This document shows, in pieces, positions 25,266 to 39,383 of a stretch of 64,000 nt of DNA. The stretch comes from Bugula neritina. Its lineage: Eukaryota > Bryozoa > Gymnolaemata > Cheilostomatida > Bugulidae. The notes under the pieces were generated by a model, which searched no databases, was not told the DNA's origin, and worked only from the letters and a program-made list of their open reading frames with translations. The position numbers and the translations under genes were made by a program. Position 1 is the first letter of the stretch, and each line of letters begins with the position of its first letter. The stretch is taken from positions 28,524,673 through 28,588,672 of the forward strand of contig OZ037766.1 of assembly GCA_964035545.1 (NCBI GenBank), read 5' to 3'.

Positions 25266-28200
25266 TCACAAGATATTGTAAATTTTTAAAGATTTGCCAC
25301 GAACTGTCACCAGCTTATCTCCACATACTGAGGCAGAGTATACATCTCCAATATTACCAAGATGTGTCTTCACACATTCACCTGAAAGAAAACAGTAAAC
25401 TCTTCAATTATATTTCAGTGAGATGCAACATATAAATAAAAACGGCACTAATTGTTACCAGCATTATATGCTTAAGACCTGCCAGTGCACAAACTGCAAC
25501 AGACTTCTGTAAACACAATACAACACTTGCATATTACTAAAAACATCATGACAACAGAGATTTATACAGTTAGTAATATGTATATTAACCAAACACCATA
25601 GTCGATTATAGTGACATTATATTACAAATTAGGACAAAAGCTCTAAACCAGTCGTTTCTCCTTAGTAGATTACTCTGTCTACAGCCTCCCTGAATCACTC
25701 AGTATAACACAGTACAGTACTCACCTGTATCCCAGTCCAACTCTGAAATTTCTCCATCTTTTCCTATAACCAATATTTTGCTGTCTCTGTAACAAACAAC
25801 TGATCGTGGCTCTTTAATAACTTCAGAAGTCCAAACCACTTGCCCACTGCTGATGTTGATCAGGGAGACGGTACTTTTAACTGAGATGGCAACACAATTT
25901 GCGCTCACAGGACATACGCCATATGTATCACCATCAAAGTTGAAGGAAATCTCTCTAATAATCTCACCATGCAATGTGTACACTGACACTGTTTCTTTGC
26001 TGCAATTTCTCACAACTATTCTGTCTCCAGCTGCAGTAAGTAAGTTGTTATTGCCACTAGAATCATGATGATCCCACTGACGTAGTAACTTACCGTTTAG
26101 GTCACTGACAAATATCGTCCATGGGTTTCCATAGTTCAACAAGTAAATTTCATTATTGTAAGCAGTCATTCCATTTACAGCGCCAGCACTAAAAGACTTT
26201 TTAATAATTTTTGCTTTCAAATTATTCATATCTAATGAGTCTATATCACTGCTTCGTGAGATAAGATACGCTGTATCATTCATGATATGCAAGCGATTAA
26301 TAGCTGTTGGTAACTGCACTTCCTTTGCAAAGTGAATACTGATAGGATCATATTTGATTTCAACCTCCACTGTCCGATATTCTCCTATAAACACAAACAA
26401 AAGACATATAGAACTAAACAAAGAATATAGAAGTAACTGGGGTTATCTCCTTCTTCACATTTAAACAATATCTACAGTCAGTAAGCATCATATAAAATAG
26501 TAAACAAAACTAATTTGTGACTTCTATCACAGAAAGCTATACTAGATACTAGGTGTTACATAATCTATGAAAGTGGTGGAATTTTAGATCCTAAAACCTG
26601 TTCTGCTTTAGAATAATTGTAGAGAAAGTTACTGGAATCTTCTAGTTTCTTGTAAAATTTCAAATTACAGTAAAGAACAAAAACTTATGACTTTGTTGAA
26701 GCTTTATTTCGTAGAGATTTAGGATTATAGGACAGATAACTTCTAATGCAGGGCTGAGCTAGTAATACTATCAGATAGCATTACTCATACCCTTCACTTT
26801 GAGTCTAGGCAAGTGTTTAGTTGGTAACTTTGGCATTCCTTCCATAGTCAGCTGCTTCAACTCTGTTTCTAATTCCTCAAATCTGTTAACAACATCTACC
26901 TGCAAGACGTATGCAATTAGTTTGAATCAGACTTCTCAGACTATCAGAAAGTTGACTTTCAGTATTTTATTAGCGAAACTGTTTTCAGATAACAAACTAT
27001 GATCTGTTCACCAGGTGCCAGTAGGGTTTCTGGTATATGATGACATTTCTATGAAAAACTAAACAAGTATTTTAAATTTAACAAAAATTTTCTTTATATA
27101 AAAATTACAATTTGCCAATTTAAGACTTTTGGTGTTTGAGGAAAATTCTGTCTGTGACAAACTAAATAGATATTTTATATTCATTAAAAAAAGTCTGTTT
27201 ACTACACTGTAACTATAAACAAATATAAACAACCTGTATACCTCATGGCTGTCCTTTACACTAACATCCAATCTCTGAATTTCCACACTCAAACTGTCTA
27301 ATCTCTTAGCAACTTCCTCATCCATAAAATTAACTACTTCCTGTCTAAAGTTCTGTCTGTGTGTCATCAGTTCTGTTTCTATTTCATCATACTTGGCTTT
27401 GATGGCCGCAATCTATAAACAGTTACACGCCTCCAATTGATCATACTTTTATTGATTTAGTAGCAAGTTTCAAAGTGCCATTGAATATTATTAAAAAATT
27501 AATAATTAAACTATTCATAAAAAATTAGATATAAAGCAATTTTTTCTAAACACATATATCTACAATATCTTACAATATAATGATATATGGCGACTCTTGA
27601 AATATATTATTGCAAAAGCTATTTTAAAAAGCTACTCTGATGTGTGCGTGTGAGCGTGTAGGTGGCGTGTAGGTGGTGTGTGTGTGCACGCGCATTGTGT
27701 AATATATAGGAAATATTATATCTGTTAGGCTCTAACCTGCTCATCTCTTGTTTTATGTAAAAGTTCTTTCTGTTCCCCAGTCTCCTTGTCGATCTCTGCT
27801 AAGGTCACATGACTCTGCTTTAAAAGAGTAGACAACTCTCCTTCTTTCTTCTGAGCTTCAGTTTTCAACTCACTAAACTTCACTCTAAGTCTCTTTACTA
27901 GAGCTGTGAGAGACACGGCATGGTGTCGGGAACCTGGAGGCAGAAATGTTAAACGATGAAATAAAAATATTTGACACTGAACAGAGATAGTTTAATAAAT
28001 TTACTTTATCTAACACAATTCACAATGATGTTTAAAATGTTCCTGTCACCACTTGGTAATTTAATATTATTTAGTGAATAAAAGCTGGCCTTATTTTATT
28101 CACATCGCAAAACTATGCGCTTTATTTGATTACTAAAATTTATAAACCCTTGTTTTGAGGATCATAACACCTATATATATATATAGTTCAAATTTATGAT

Positions 28201-29843
28201 TGTGAAAGTAAAGCATATCAAACTAGTAAAGCTGATTGGTTCCTTCTTTTGTGAAGATCCATAAAACTCAGCAACAATTTAGTTGAATATTTAAACCCCA
28301 AGTAACTTAAAGACATTATTTGTAAATTTTCCAAAACAATAGTTATAATAGTTCCAATAGTTTTAGCAAAGTAGTAACTTTAAAGCAGCACTAAAATATA
28401 GGAGTATTTTCTTTGCGGCTATAAAAATATTTTGTTACAGTTTATAATACAGAGTTATAGTAATAACTGTAATGATATAAATGTCACTACAGAGTGTCAC
28501 ACTCCCCTACCTTTAGGGCAACCATCTTTGCCATCCATACACTGAACACACAACATACTGTGACACAATTCACAAGCCAATGAGATCACAACACTTGTGT
28601 GTGCCTTGCAGTAACGTGGTTCAAGTTTATTCTTTTCTTTGAGATACTCATCTATGTGTATGACATGATGATCAGGGAAGATATCTCCATGACCCTGGTA
28701 ATATTATACTACAGCATTAACTCATAGGACACCCTAAGTTAATGTTTTCTACAAAAATACTTCAAAAACTTTGAAATAATATTATTTATTCAACAAACTG
28801 AAATCGACACTAATAACCAAAATTATATTTTAGTACTGGGATTCAAGAAACAGAGAAAATAATTTGCTCAGCACATTAAATTTTAAAAGTCAAGCAGTGT
28901 TGTATAACCAGATTTGAATGTCTGTATAATATATCTATTTATTATTTTAATATACTGGATTTATATAATAGTTTTTCTCATGCTTTAAAGCTAAAGTCAT
29001 TCTTGCAATGTAAAAGCAAGTTCTTATATAATTTAAGATACAAAAGTCGACTGTTGTCATGGGTGTTCCTTACATAATAATGCTGAACTTTAAACAAAGC
29101 AATGTTTCACTTTTAAGCTTTCTATGAAATTTAAGAATAAAGACAATTAAAAAGGAAACAAACCTCTTGGTGTTTAACACAGAATCTTCTACTACATTGC
29201 CGGCAGTAAACTGTAGCCTTTTCTGTAATATCCTTTTGTTTACAAGAGTCACATGCTATGTTAGCAGTGTCTAAAGAGGGTAACTCTGAAATACTTGTAT
29301 CATATGTGGCTCTAAAATAACAGTGTTATTCAATACCTGATGTGATCCTAAATTCTCTGCAGTATGGGGCAGATTGAAATTTTGATTTGATGAGAAAAAT
29401 GTTTTGCTAAATAATTTTATTGTATTGAAAAATAATATGGAAATTCAAATTAAAAATATGAGTTGCTGAAACATCATACATTGTATTGGGTATTGTAGTA
29501 TTGAATTTTACCCAGTGGTGCCTCACTGGGATTCCAAACCGAAACATTAGGTTTGCAAGCAGGCCCGCTAACCATTGCACCCCGGAACCACTGGGTGAAA
29601 CTCAACACTACAGGTATCTACATCAAAAAATTAACTTGTTTTCACACTTTACTATAAAAAATAAAGTTATTAAATAGCAAACCTGCAGTTACCACACTTG
29701 AGAACTTTAGTTTTCTCCAGATATTTCTCAAGACAAGTTGAGCAGAAGACATGGGTACAAGGAAGTGACTTGAGATTAACTGTGTGTTCAAAACAGTAGC
29801 CACAAATCTTAAGCTCAGCGGATACAATCGAACCAGACGCCAT
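25266..29843 (-). CDS. TRIM-like gene 2 (unit A): RING, two B-boxes, coiled coil, propeller (581 aa)
   Basis: Minus-strand exons 29843-29683, 29311-29164, 28694-28511, 27933-27737, 27412-27242, 26899-26791, 26384-25725 and 25381-25266 join in phase (1746 bases). Exon 1 encodes a C3HC4 RING (CGYC, CTHVFCSTC, CGNC) from the ATG at 29843. Exon 2 holds the first B-box (CDSC, YCRQC, FCVKH). Exon 3 has the second (YCKAH, CELC, CVQC, completed by RHH at the start of exon 4). Exons 4-6 are Lys/Glu/Leu-rich coiled coil. Exons 7-8 form a propeller-like domain with repeated strand blocks (SVYTLHGEII, SLINISSGQVVW, SKILVIGKDGEISELDWDTG). The architecture is that of TRIM E3 ubiquitin ligases with an NHL-type substrate-binding end; activity and targets are inferred. 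Compared with genes 3 and 4 it lacks 5-6 residues at the start of exon 7 and is the most diverged copy in exon 3. Confidence 0.9.
29501..29605. repeat. 105-bp tRNA-like foldback in intron 1 of gene 2
   Basis: The ends are inverted repeats (TTGAATTTTACCCAGTGGT and its near reverse complement). The minus strand carries GTGCAATGGTTAGCG and GGTTTGGAATCCC, spaced like polymerase III A and B boxes. The same 105-bp element sits at the same place in genes 3 and 4, so it predates the duplications. Confidence 0.55.
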
Positions 29844-30784
29844 TGACTGAAATTTATTGAAACATTAAAATCTCAATGTAACCAAAAAATAGATAACATT
29901 TTTAGACAGTTTTCGTAGAGATTGACACTAAGGCACCAGATGTAGTCTGAGAGTTTCAGTGTAAAATTCATCATGGTCAACTTTAAGGTAGTCAATAACA
30001 ATTGAGATATTCATATATAGATTCAAAATCAAAATGAAAATCAGAATAAAATGAGTCACCGTAACTACCAGAATCAGTAACAGCAAAAGCAATTCAGTAA
30101 TAGTTAAAGGGAAACACTAATCGTAAGTATGATTTCAACAAAAAGAGTCAGAGTATGCATCTAATAAAATTAAATTTACTCTAAAATGAAATTAAAATTT
30201 TATTAAAATAACTCTATTCTGCCGTATTCTGACTAAAAACCCCTTGCTTATTTTGACCCCAATAAATATAACCACAGATATTATTAGTTTATATAATAGC
30301 TGAGCTATCCAACCTAAGCCAATTCACTGCAACTAATATGGCAGTGGTAGTCAAAAAAGATAAAACATATTATTATAATTCTTATTTATTTTAGTAGACG
30401 TAGTAGAACTAGAAGCAAAACTGCATTTTGACTTCAGCAAATGCACCTTTGACTAGGGAAATCCCCATCGGGTAGTTTCGTGTAACAGCGACTATCATTG
30501 AGAAATGTTGCAACAAGGGTTTTCTATGTCCTTCGTTGGTTTTCGGTTGACATTGGAGCCATAACTCCAAAGATCTCGTAACGTTTTTTCACCACTGAAA
30601 TGGAAGACATAATATTATTGAGTTCATTGAGCATAACATTGTGATAGTTTTGGTGGGCTGAAATTAATTAACTGAAGAAGATAACTTCTTGTAAGTGAAA
30701 GAGAAAACAGAGAGTGTCTTTCCCAGTTGCATAATTCTTTATTGGGTAGAGAGTATGTAATAGTAGTCTTTGTCCTATGTCTGT

Positions 30785-30822
<38 letters not shown>

Positions 30823-31741
30823 GTGTGTGCGTGTGTGTCTGTCCTCGTGTGCGTATATATATATGTGTGTGTGTGCGTGTGCGTGTGCGTGTGTGTGTGT
30901 TGTGAACTATAATGGTTTATTAGATAAATTGATTTTAATTAGTATAAATTTTGAAAGTATTGTGACTTATTTGTATAGTCGCAACTTGTAACAACTTGTA
31001 GCATATAATGATGTGGATCATTTACTGGTTTGAGTGAATTATTGTTGAGCAAGGTCTCGCACAAAACAAGGTTTTGATACGGAGTCAGAAGAAGATGGTT
31101 TAATAAATCTCTCACAGAATTTATTAATTCTTCTAAATCGTAAAACTACAATCAATATAAAGCATAATGTGTTGAAACTCATATAATACAAAAATAGCAA
31201 TTGTTCAAATATTAGCTATAATACTTTAAATATCTATAGTATGCAATATACTAAATTGCAAAACTTCTATGAATGTATTATGATAACTCCACCATTTCTT
31301 TAATATATTGAGCTGGTTGTAGGTTGACATACATGTGCCAAAAGCAGGTTTTTGGCCTCTTGAATTTCTCTACATTGCATGCAGAGCATATTTTGTTTAG
31401 AGTCTAAACAAAGTAAATCTCATGTTTTCTCGTAATACAGTCTCAGCATCTTAAACTTGCTTTTTATTTATTTTATACTCCCAACAAGTTTAAATTGACT
31501 TTTAAATTGTAATATTGTATCCGATTCACTATAATATACCAGATAAAACTTTTAACAAAACTTGGATGACTACAAGTTAATGCTAGCAATTTTGGTTTCT
31601 AAATGGATATGCATCATGCATTTTAAACAAAAGAAAGCAAGTCACTAAAAGTAGTTTATCAAGCGTATAGCTTTAGTTACGCAATTGAAGTTGAGGAAGA
31701 TTTATAGTATATAAAAATTATGATGGTTTAATTTGCTTTAG
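29844..31741. other. Upstream region of gene 2 plus unit A/B junction
   Basis: This should hold the promoter of the minus-strand gene. A block at about 30360-30720, including GGGTTTTCTATGTCC, is closely conserved in the other units. It is followed by the GT repeat and then by sequence homologous to intron 6 of gene 1 from about 31377. No ORF is credible here. Confidence 0.5.
30790..30902. repeat. Interrupted (GT)n repeat at the unit A/B junction
   Basis: GT-rich run with GC and TATATA interruptions, at the same position as the tracts at about 39310 and 49996. Confidence 0.9.
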
Positions 31742-31896
31742 GGGAGCTAAGAAAATGGACTTCACTGGATGCATTTGGATTCCCAGATCAGGGGCACATC
31801 ATTGACATGTGTCTCAAAGAAAACTCGCTATGGGCTGCAGCACTAAGACATGGTCTCTACAAATTTGATTTTGCTTTAATGCATTTTATTTATTGA
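31742..31896 (+). pseudogene. Orphan copy 1 of the gene-1 last exon
   Basis: It follows an intact TTTAG acceptor and encodes GELRKWTSLDAFGFPDQGHI onward, close to the last exon of gene 1. The gene-1 stop is displaced by one inserted T, so the frame runs a few codons further (ending FALMHFIY). No upstream exons 1-6 are present between it and the GT repeat, so it cannot be the end of a normal gene unless spliced from elsewhere. Flanking intron-like sequence is also homologous to gene 1 intron 6. Confidence 0.8.
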
Positions 31897-33602
31897 AAAT
31901 ATGTTCAAGGGATTCTATCAGCTATTTCATATGTAGAGTTTTTTCTTACTTATGTTAATATAATATATATTGCACTGAACACTAAGGTAAATACTGGATG
32001 AAACTGCTATATTATATGTGTTACTCATTTATTGCTATAAAATTGATGGTCAGAATATTTTTATTTGCTCATTTGCTATGAATAAACTTATATTTAACAG
32101 CCTAAAGCATGCCTTGCTATTAAATGTGATAAATACTGGAAATTAATGTTGCATTATATTCAAGCATTACCATAGTAACAGAAATACAGAAAAATTTTTT
32201 TATATTTTCTGGTGTCAATTCATCGCTTTTACATTGTGAAATTGTAGTTTAGTGAGCAAGACCTTTTTTCTGCCGGTAATATATACTAGTAGCACCCTGG
32301 TTTGCTAAAAGAACTTCATATTACAAAGTTATTTCAGCAATGCATAGTTTTATTTATACCAATAAGATGTAAAAGTTCAAAAGCAGTTTATATCTACAAA
32401 AAACTGATATTTAAAATCCAATGAGTTAAGTCAGTAAAAACATACACATATTACATCATTAAAACAGTACATGAGTTCCATTGCCTCAAATTACTCATGG
32501 TGCTATATTGAAGCAGAATTTCAAACGAAAGTTTTGCTTTATTTGAGGCAGAAGTGTTTTGTTGCAAAAAGCTTTCCAGTGACTTTTACCAAGAGTTTAA
32601 AAGAAAAGGCATTAACCCCTAGGACTGATTTAAATAATGTCAGTGACTTGCAAAACAGGGGCTGTTATATCTTTAATGGTGTACATAGTTTCTTTTTTCT
32701 TCTCAAATCTATTTCAATTACCTATTATCCTTTTACATTTTTTACACGATAAAAGCATTTTTTAACACTTTTATCGTGCATGTGAATGACTAGGCATTTA
32801 TTAATGATTATATTGGATGGGAAGGTTAATTTTAGACTAAAGATTTTTTCTCAATTGTTGAAGAATTTAAACTCACTGCTACTCAAGTTGTAATACAAGA
32901 GTTATATGACGGAGCAGTGATCACTAAAACACTTAAATAGTTGCATAAACTGACGTAAATGGTTTTCGAAACATTGTCCTAGCAGTGTACAACATGTCCT
33001 AGCAGCTTACAAGACTACAATAGTAATTATATAACCAGGACCTCATAAGCACTGAAACCTAATATTATCAGTTTATGATATTCATACACTTGTTTTGTTA
33101 CTATTTCCACTGCAGTGACAGTAAAAGTGAAAAATAAAGTGACAGGTAAAAGCAATATTCAATTAATTGAATGCCAGAAGAAGTCTGAGCAATGTTTTTA
33201 TTCTACAATATTATATAAAATTATATGAAGTCAACATAATTATTACATTACCAATAGTGCAACAGTTCAATGTTCCTATATTACCAAACATAAAATATTT
33301 AAATTAGTGAAACATGATATTAAAACCCAAACAACATTAGTTACCATAGAAATTATACTTTGAAAAGCTAACAGAAATTCAGCTGCTATTATAAATATAA
33401 GATTATAAATGGAGGCAGCTAATAAATTTGTAAGCTTGACAAAATGTTATTCCAGGTTTAGTCTGCTATAATTATTGATACCATAAGATGTAAAATAGTT
33501 CAGTGCTATAAGTTGTACTGGAAGAAATTTGTAGAATTTTCATAACAAATAAATGCATTTGCATTTATTCTAGACGAGCTCTATAAAAGTTTTACATCAC
33601 AT
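31897..33602. other. 3' spacer of unit B
   Basis: No gene. It preserves at about 32271-32295 the empty target site of the gypsy insertion found in unit D. A short ORF (32471-32752) occurs because this spacer is conserved, and its copies at 41042 and 59293 do not look protein-like. Confidence 0.6.
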
Positions 33603-36600
33603 TCACAAGATATTGTAAATCTTTAAAGATTTGCCACAAACTGTCAGCAGTTCATCTCCATTAATTGAGACAGAGTCTGCATCTCCAACATTACCAAGAT
33701 GTGTATTCACACATTTACCTGAAAGAAAACAGTAAACTCTTAAATTATACTTCAGTGAGATGCAACATATAAATAAATGGCACTAATTATTACCAGCATT
33801 TATGCTTAAGACTTGCCAGTGCACAAACTGCAACAGACTTCTGTAAACACAATACAACACTTGCATATTACTATAAAAACATCATGACAACAGAGATTTA
33901 TACAGTTAGTAATATGTATATTAACCAAATACCATAGTCAATTATAGTGACATTATATTACAAATTAGGACAAAAGCTCTAAACCAGTCGTTTCTCCTTA
34001 GTAGATTAGTCTGTCTACAGCCTCCCTGAATCACTCAGTATAACACAGTACAGTACTCACCTGTATCACAGTCCAACTCTGAAACTTCCCCATCTTTTTC
34101 TCTAACTAATATTTTGCTGTCTCTGTAACAAACAACTGATCGTGGCTCTTTAATAGCTGCAGAAGTCCAAACCACTTGCCTACTGCTGATGTTGATCAGA
34201 GAGACGGTACTTTCAACTGAGATGGCAACACAGTCTGCCCTCACAGGACATATGCCAATTGTATTACCATCAGAGTTGAAGGGAATGTCTTTGATTATCT
34301 CACCACGCAGGGTGTACACTGACACTGTTCTCTTACTGTAATTTCTCACAACTATTCTGTCCCCTACTGCAGTAAGTAAGTTTCCATCACTACTAGAATC
34401 ATGATGATTCCACTGACGTAGTAACTTACCATTCAGGTCACTGACAAATATTCTCCATGGGTTGCCATAGTTTAACAAGTAAATTTCATTATTGTAAGCA
34501 GTCATTCCATTTACAGCGCCAGCACTAAAAGACTTTTTAATAATTTTTGTTTTCAAATTATTTATATCTAATGAGTGTATATCACTGCTTCGTGAGATAA
34601 GATATGCTGTATCATTCATGACATGCAAGCGATTAAAAGCTGTTGGTAATTGCACTTCCTTAGCAAAATGAATACTGATAGGATCCAGAGTCACACGGCC
34701 ATGTTTGATTTCAATCTCCACAATCCGATATTCTTCTCCTATAAACAGAACATAGTAAAGTAACTAGAGTCATCTTCTTCTCTTCACATGTAAACAATAT
34801 CTACAGTCAGTCAGCATAATACTAAATAATAGACAAAACTAAACTGTGACATTGATCACAGAATGCTATACCGGATACTATATGTTATATAATCCATGTA
34901 AGTAACTCAAGTAAGTAATGGTCAAGGCTTAGAAGATGTCCTGATACACAATTATAGTTCTAGAGAAAGCTACTGGAATTGCGTAACCTCTAGTAAAATT
35001 TTAACAATTTAAAAAGAAAAAAGAAAAGCTTTCTATTTTGGTTGAGTTATAGTTCATTGAGGTTTAAGATGTATTATTAACTGTTATTTGGATGATAACT
35101 TCTAATACTTTACTACAACTACTATCTAAGCTTAGTTTTTTACACCTAATTTAAAAAGCAAGAGGGAAATTTGTCTCATCGGGTTTACTTTTAAACTAGC
35201 ATTCAACTTGTACAAATGCCTTGCAAGCTTCATATCTGAATTTCCCTTATATCCACTAACCAACAAACAACATTATGCATTTAAGATTCATATTGATTTC
35301 AGTCCTAATGTTCAGCAATAGCTGATACTAATATTACTCTATCTTTGATATACTTAAATAGTCACTGTGAAAGATAAACAAAAGTTATCAGATAGCATTA
35401 CTCATACCCTTCACTTTGAGTCTAGGCAAGTCTTTAGTTGGTAACTTTGGCAGTCCTTCCAAGGTCAGCTGCTTCAACTCTGTTTCTAATTCCTCAAATC
35501 TGTTAACAACATCTACCTGCAAGACGTATGCAATTAGTTTGAATCAGACTTCTCAGACTATTAGAAAGTTGACTTTCAGTATTTTGTTAACAAAACTGTT
35601 TTCGGATAGCAAACTACGATCTGTCCATATCAGACTCAACTTGACACCTGGTATCTGTAAGATTTCTGGTATCTGACTGAAGTTCTGGAAAAAAATAAAA
35701 AAAAACATTTGAAAATGCTAATTAGAATATTACTCTACGCTGATAAATAAAATATTTACACCCTGTATACCTCATGGCTGTCCTTTACACTAACATCAAG
35801 TCTCTGAATTTCCACACTCAAACTGTCTAGTCTTTTAGCAACTTCCTCATCCATGAAATTAACTACTTCCTGTCTAAAGTTCTGTCTGTGTGTCATCAGT
35901 TCGGTTTCTATTTCATCATATTTGGCTTTGATGGCCGCAATCTATAAACAGTTACACGCCTCCAATTGAACAGTGTTTCATCCATTTAGTTGTAAGTTGC
36001 AAAGTGACATTGAATGTTATTAGAAAAGTAAAAACTAAATTATTCATGAAAAGATTAAATATGAAGCAACTTTTTCTAAACACGTCATAATGGTATATGA
36101 CGACTTTCAAAATATATTATTGCAAGAACTATTTTAAAAAGCTACTCTGATGTGTGTGCGCGTGTGCTTGTGTAATATATAGGAAATATTATATCTGTTA
36201 GACTCTAACCTGCTCATCTCTTGTTTTATGTAAAAGTTCTTTCTGTTCCCCAGTCTCCTTGTCGATCTCTACTAAGGTCACATGACTCTGCTTTAAAAGA
36301 GTAGACAACTCTCCTTCTTTCTTCTGAGCTTCAGTTTTCAACTCACTAAACTTCACTCTAAGTCTCTTCACTAGAGCTGTGAGAGACACGGCCTGATGTC
36401 GGGAACCTGGAGGCAGAAATGTTAAACGATGAGATCAAAATATTTCATATTTTACAGATACAGCTTAATAAATTTACTTTATCCAACACAATTCACAATG
36501 ATGTTTAAAATGTTCCTGTCACCACTTAGTAATTTAATATTATTTAGTGAATAAAAGCTGGCCTTATTTTATTCACATTGCAAAACGATGCGCTTTATTT

Positions 36601-38366
36601 GATTAATAAAATTCATAAACCCTTGTTTTGAGAATCATAATACCTATATATATATATATATATATAGTTCAAATTTATAGTTGTGAAAGTAAAGCATATT
36701 AAACTAGTAAAGCTGATTGGTTCCTTCTTTTGTGAAGATCCATGAAACTTAACAACAATTTAGTTGAATATTTAAACCCCAAGTAACTTAAAGACATTAT
36801 TTGTAAATTTTCCAAAACAATAGTTATAATAGTTCCAATAGTTTTAGCAAAGTAGTAACTTTAAAGCAGCACTAAAATATAGGAGTATTTTCGTTGCGGC
36901 TATAAACATATTTTGTCACAGTCTATAATACAGAGTTATAGTTATAACTGTAATGATATAAATGTCACTACAAAGTGTCACACTCCCCTACCTTTAGGGC
37001 AACCACCTTTGTCATCCATACACTGAGCACACAACACTCTGTGACACATTTCACAAGCCATGGAGACTACAACACTTGTGTGTGTCTTGCAGTAGCGTGG
37101 TTCAAGTTTATTCTTTTCTCTGACATACTCATCTATGTGTATGACATGATGATCAGGGAAGATATCTCCATGACCCTGGTAATATTATGCTACAGCATTA
37201 ACTCATAGGACACCCTAAGTTAATGTTTTCTACAAAAATACTTCTAGTCATAAACTTTAAAATAATATTATTTATTCAACAAAGTAAAAGCGAAACTAAT
37301 AACCAAAGTTCTATTTTAGTACTGAGATTCGAGGAACAAAAAATTTGCTCATCACATGAAATTTTAAAAGTCTCAAATTCACAATTTCCATCAAGTATCA
37401 GCATACCTACTACAAGCAGTGTTGTATAACCAGATTTGAATGTCTGTGTAATATATCTATCTAATATTTTAATATACCACATTTATATAATAGCTTTTCT
37501 CATGCTTTAAAGCTAAAGTCATTCTTGCAATGTAAAAGCAAGTTCTTATATAATTTAAGGTACAAAAGTCGACTGTTGTCATGGGTGTTCCTTACATAAT
37601 AATGCTGAACTTTAAACAAAGCAATGCTTCACTTTTAATCTTTCTATGAAATTTAAGAATAAAGACAATTAAAAAGGAAACAAACCTCTTGGTGTTTAAC
37701 ACAGAATCTTCTACTACATTGCCGGCAGTAAACTGTAGCCTTTTCTGTAATATCCTTTTGTTTACATGAGTCACATGCTAAGTCAGCAGTATCTAGAGAG
37801 GGCAACTCTGAAATACTTGTATCATATGTGGCTCTACAATAACAGTGTTTATTCAATACCCGATGTGATCCTAAATTCTCTGCAGTATGGTGCAGATTGA
37901 AATTTTGATTTGATGAGAAAAATGTTTTGCTAAATAATTTTATTGTATTGAAAAATAATATAGAAATTCAAATTAAAAATATGAGTTGCTGAAACATCAT
38001 ACATTGTATTAGATATTGTAGTATTGAATTTTACCCAGTGGTGCCTCACTGGGATTCTAAACCGAGACATTAGGCTTGCAAGCAGGCCCGCTAACCATTG
38101 CACCCCGGAACCACTGGGTGAAACTCAACACTACAGGTATCTAAATCAAAAAAATAACTTGTTTTCACACTTTAGTATAAGAAATAAAGTTATTAAATAG
38201 CAAACCTACAGTTACCACACTTGAGAACTTTTGTTTTCTCCAGATATTTCTTAAGACAAGTTGAGCAGAAGACATGGGTACAAGGAAGTGACTTGAGATC
38301 AACTGTGTGTTCAAAACAGTAGCCACAAATCTTAAGCTCAGCAGATACAATCGAACCAGACGCCAT
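33603..38366 (-). CDS. TRIM-like gene 3 (unit B): RING, two B-boxes, coiled coil, propeller (587 aa)
   Basis: Minus-strand exons 38366-38206, 37833-37686, 37175-36992, 36406-36210, 35941-35771, 35516-35408, 34738-34061 and 33718-33603 join in phase (1764 bases) with the same intron positions as gene 2. The RING, both B-boxes and the coiled coil are intact (CGYC, CTHVFCSTC, CGNC; FCVKH; CEMCHRVLCAQC). Exon 7 is 18 bases longer than in gene 2 (GEEYRIVEIEIKHGRV). Exon 8 ends with CGKSLKIYNIL and resembles the exon 8 of unit D more than that of its neighbours. Intron 5 also differs from that of units A and C. All splice sites keep GT/AG, so the gene looks functional. Probable E3 ubiquitin ligase; the ligand of the propeller is unknown. 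Confidence 0.9.
38024..38128. repeat. 105-bp tRNA-like foldback in intron 1 of gene 3
   Basis: Same element and position as in gene 2, with a few substitutions. Confidence 0.55.
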
Positions 38367-39311
38367 TGACTGAAATTCATTGAAAAATTAAAATCTCAAC
38401 GTAACTAAAAAATAGATAACGTTTTTAGACAGTTTTCGTAGAGATTGACACTAAGGCACCAGATGTAGTCTGAGAGTTTCAGTGTAAAATTCATCATGGT
38501 CAACTTTAAGGTAGTCAATAACAATTGAGATATTCATATAATGTATATAGATTCAAAATCAAAATGAAAATCAGAATAAAATGAGTCACCGTAACTACCA
38601 GAATCAGTAACAGCAAAAGCAATTCAGTAATAGTTAAAGGGAAACACTAATCGTAAGTATGATTTCAACAAAAAGAGTCAGAGTATGCATCTAATAAAAT
38701 TAAATTTACTCTAAAATGAAAGTGAAATTTTATTAAAATAACTCTATTCAGACTAAAAACCCCTTGCTTATTTTGACCCCAATAAATATAACTACAAATA
38801 TTATTAGTTTATATAATAGCTGAGCTATCCAACCTAAGCCAATTCACTGCAACTAATATGGCAGTGGTAGTCAAAAAAGATAAAACATATTATAATCTTA
38901 TTTATTTTAGTAAACGTAGTAGAACTAGAAGCAAAACTGCATTTTGACTTCAGCAAATGCACCTTTGACTAGGGAAATCCCATCGGTAGTTTCGTGTAAC
39001 AGCGACTATCATTGAGAAATGTTGCAACAAGGGTTTTCTATGTCCTTCGTCGGTTTTCGGTTGACATTGGAGCCATAACTCCAAGGATCTCGTAGCGTTT
39101 TTTCACCATTGAAATGGAAGACATAATATTATTGAGTTCATTGAGCATAACATTGTGATAGTTTTGGTGAGCTGAAATTAATTAACTGAAAAAGATAACT
39201 CCTTGTAAGTGAAAAAAAAAGAACAGAGAGCGTCTTTCCCAGTTGTATGATTCTTTATTGGGTAGAGAGTATGTAATAGTAGTCTTTATCCTATGTCTGT
39301 CCTCGTGTGCG

Positions 39312-39383
<72 letters not shown>

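Noticed and set aside
32471-32752. 93-codon ORF repeated at 41042 and 59293
   Set aside because: It recurs only because the spacer is part of the tandem unit. The unit A spacer does not keep the frame, and the product has no domain-like features.
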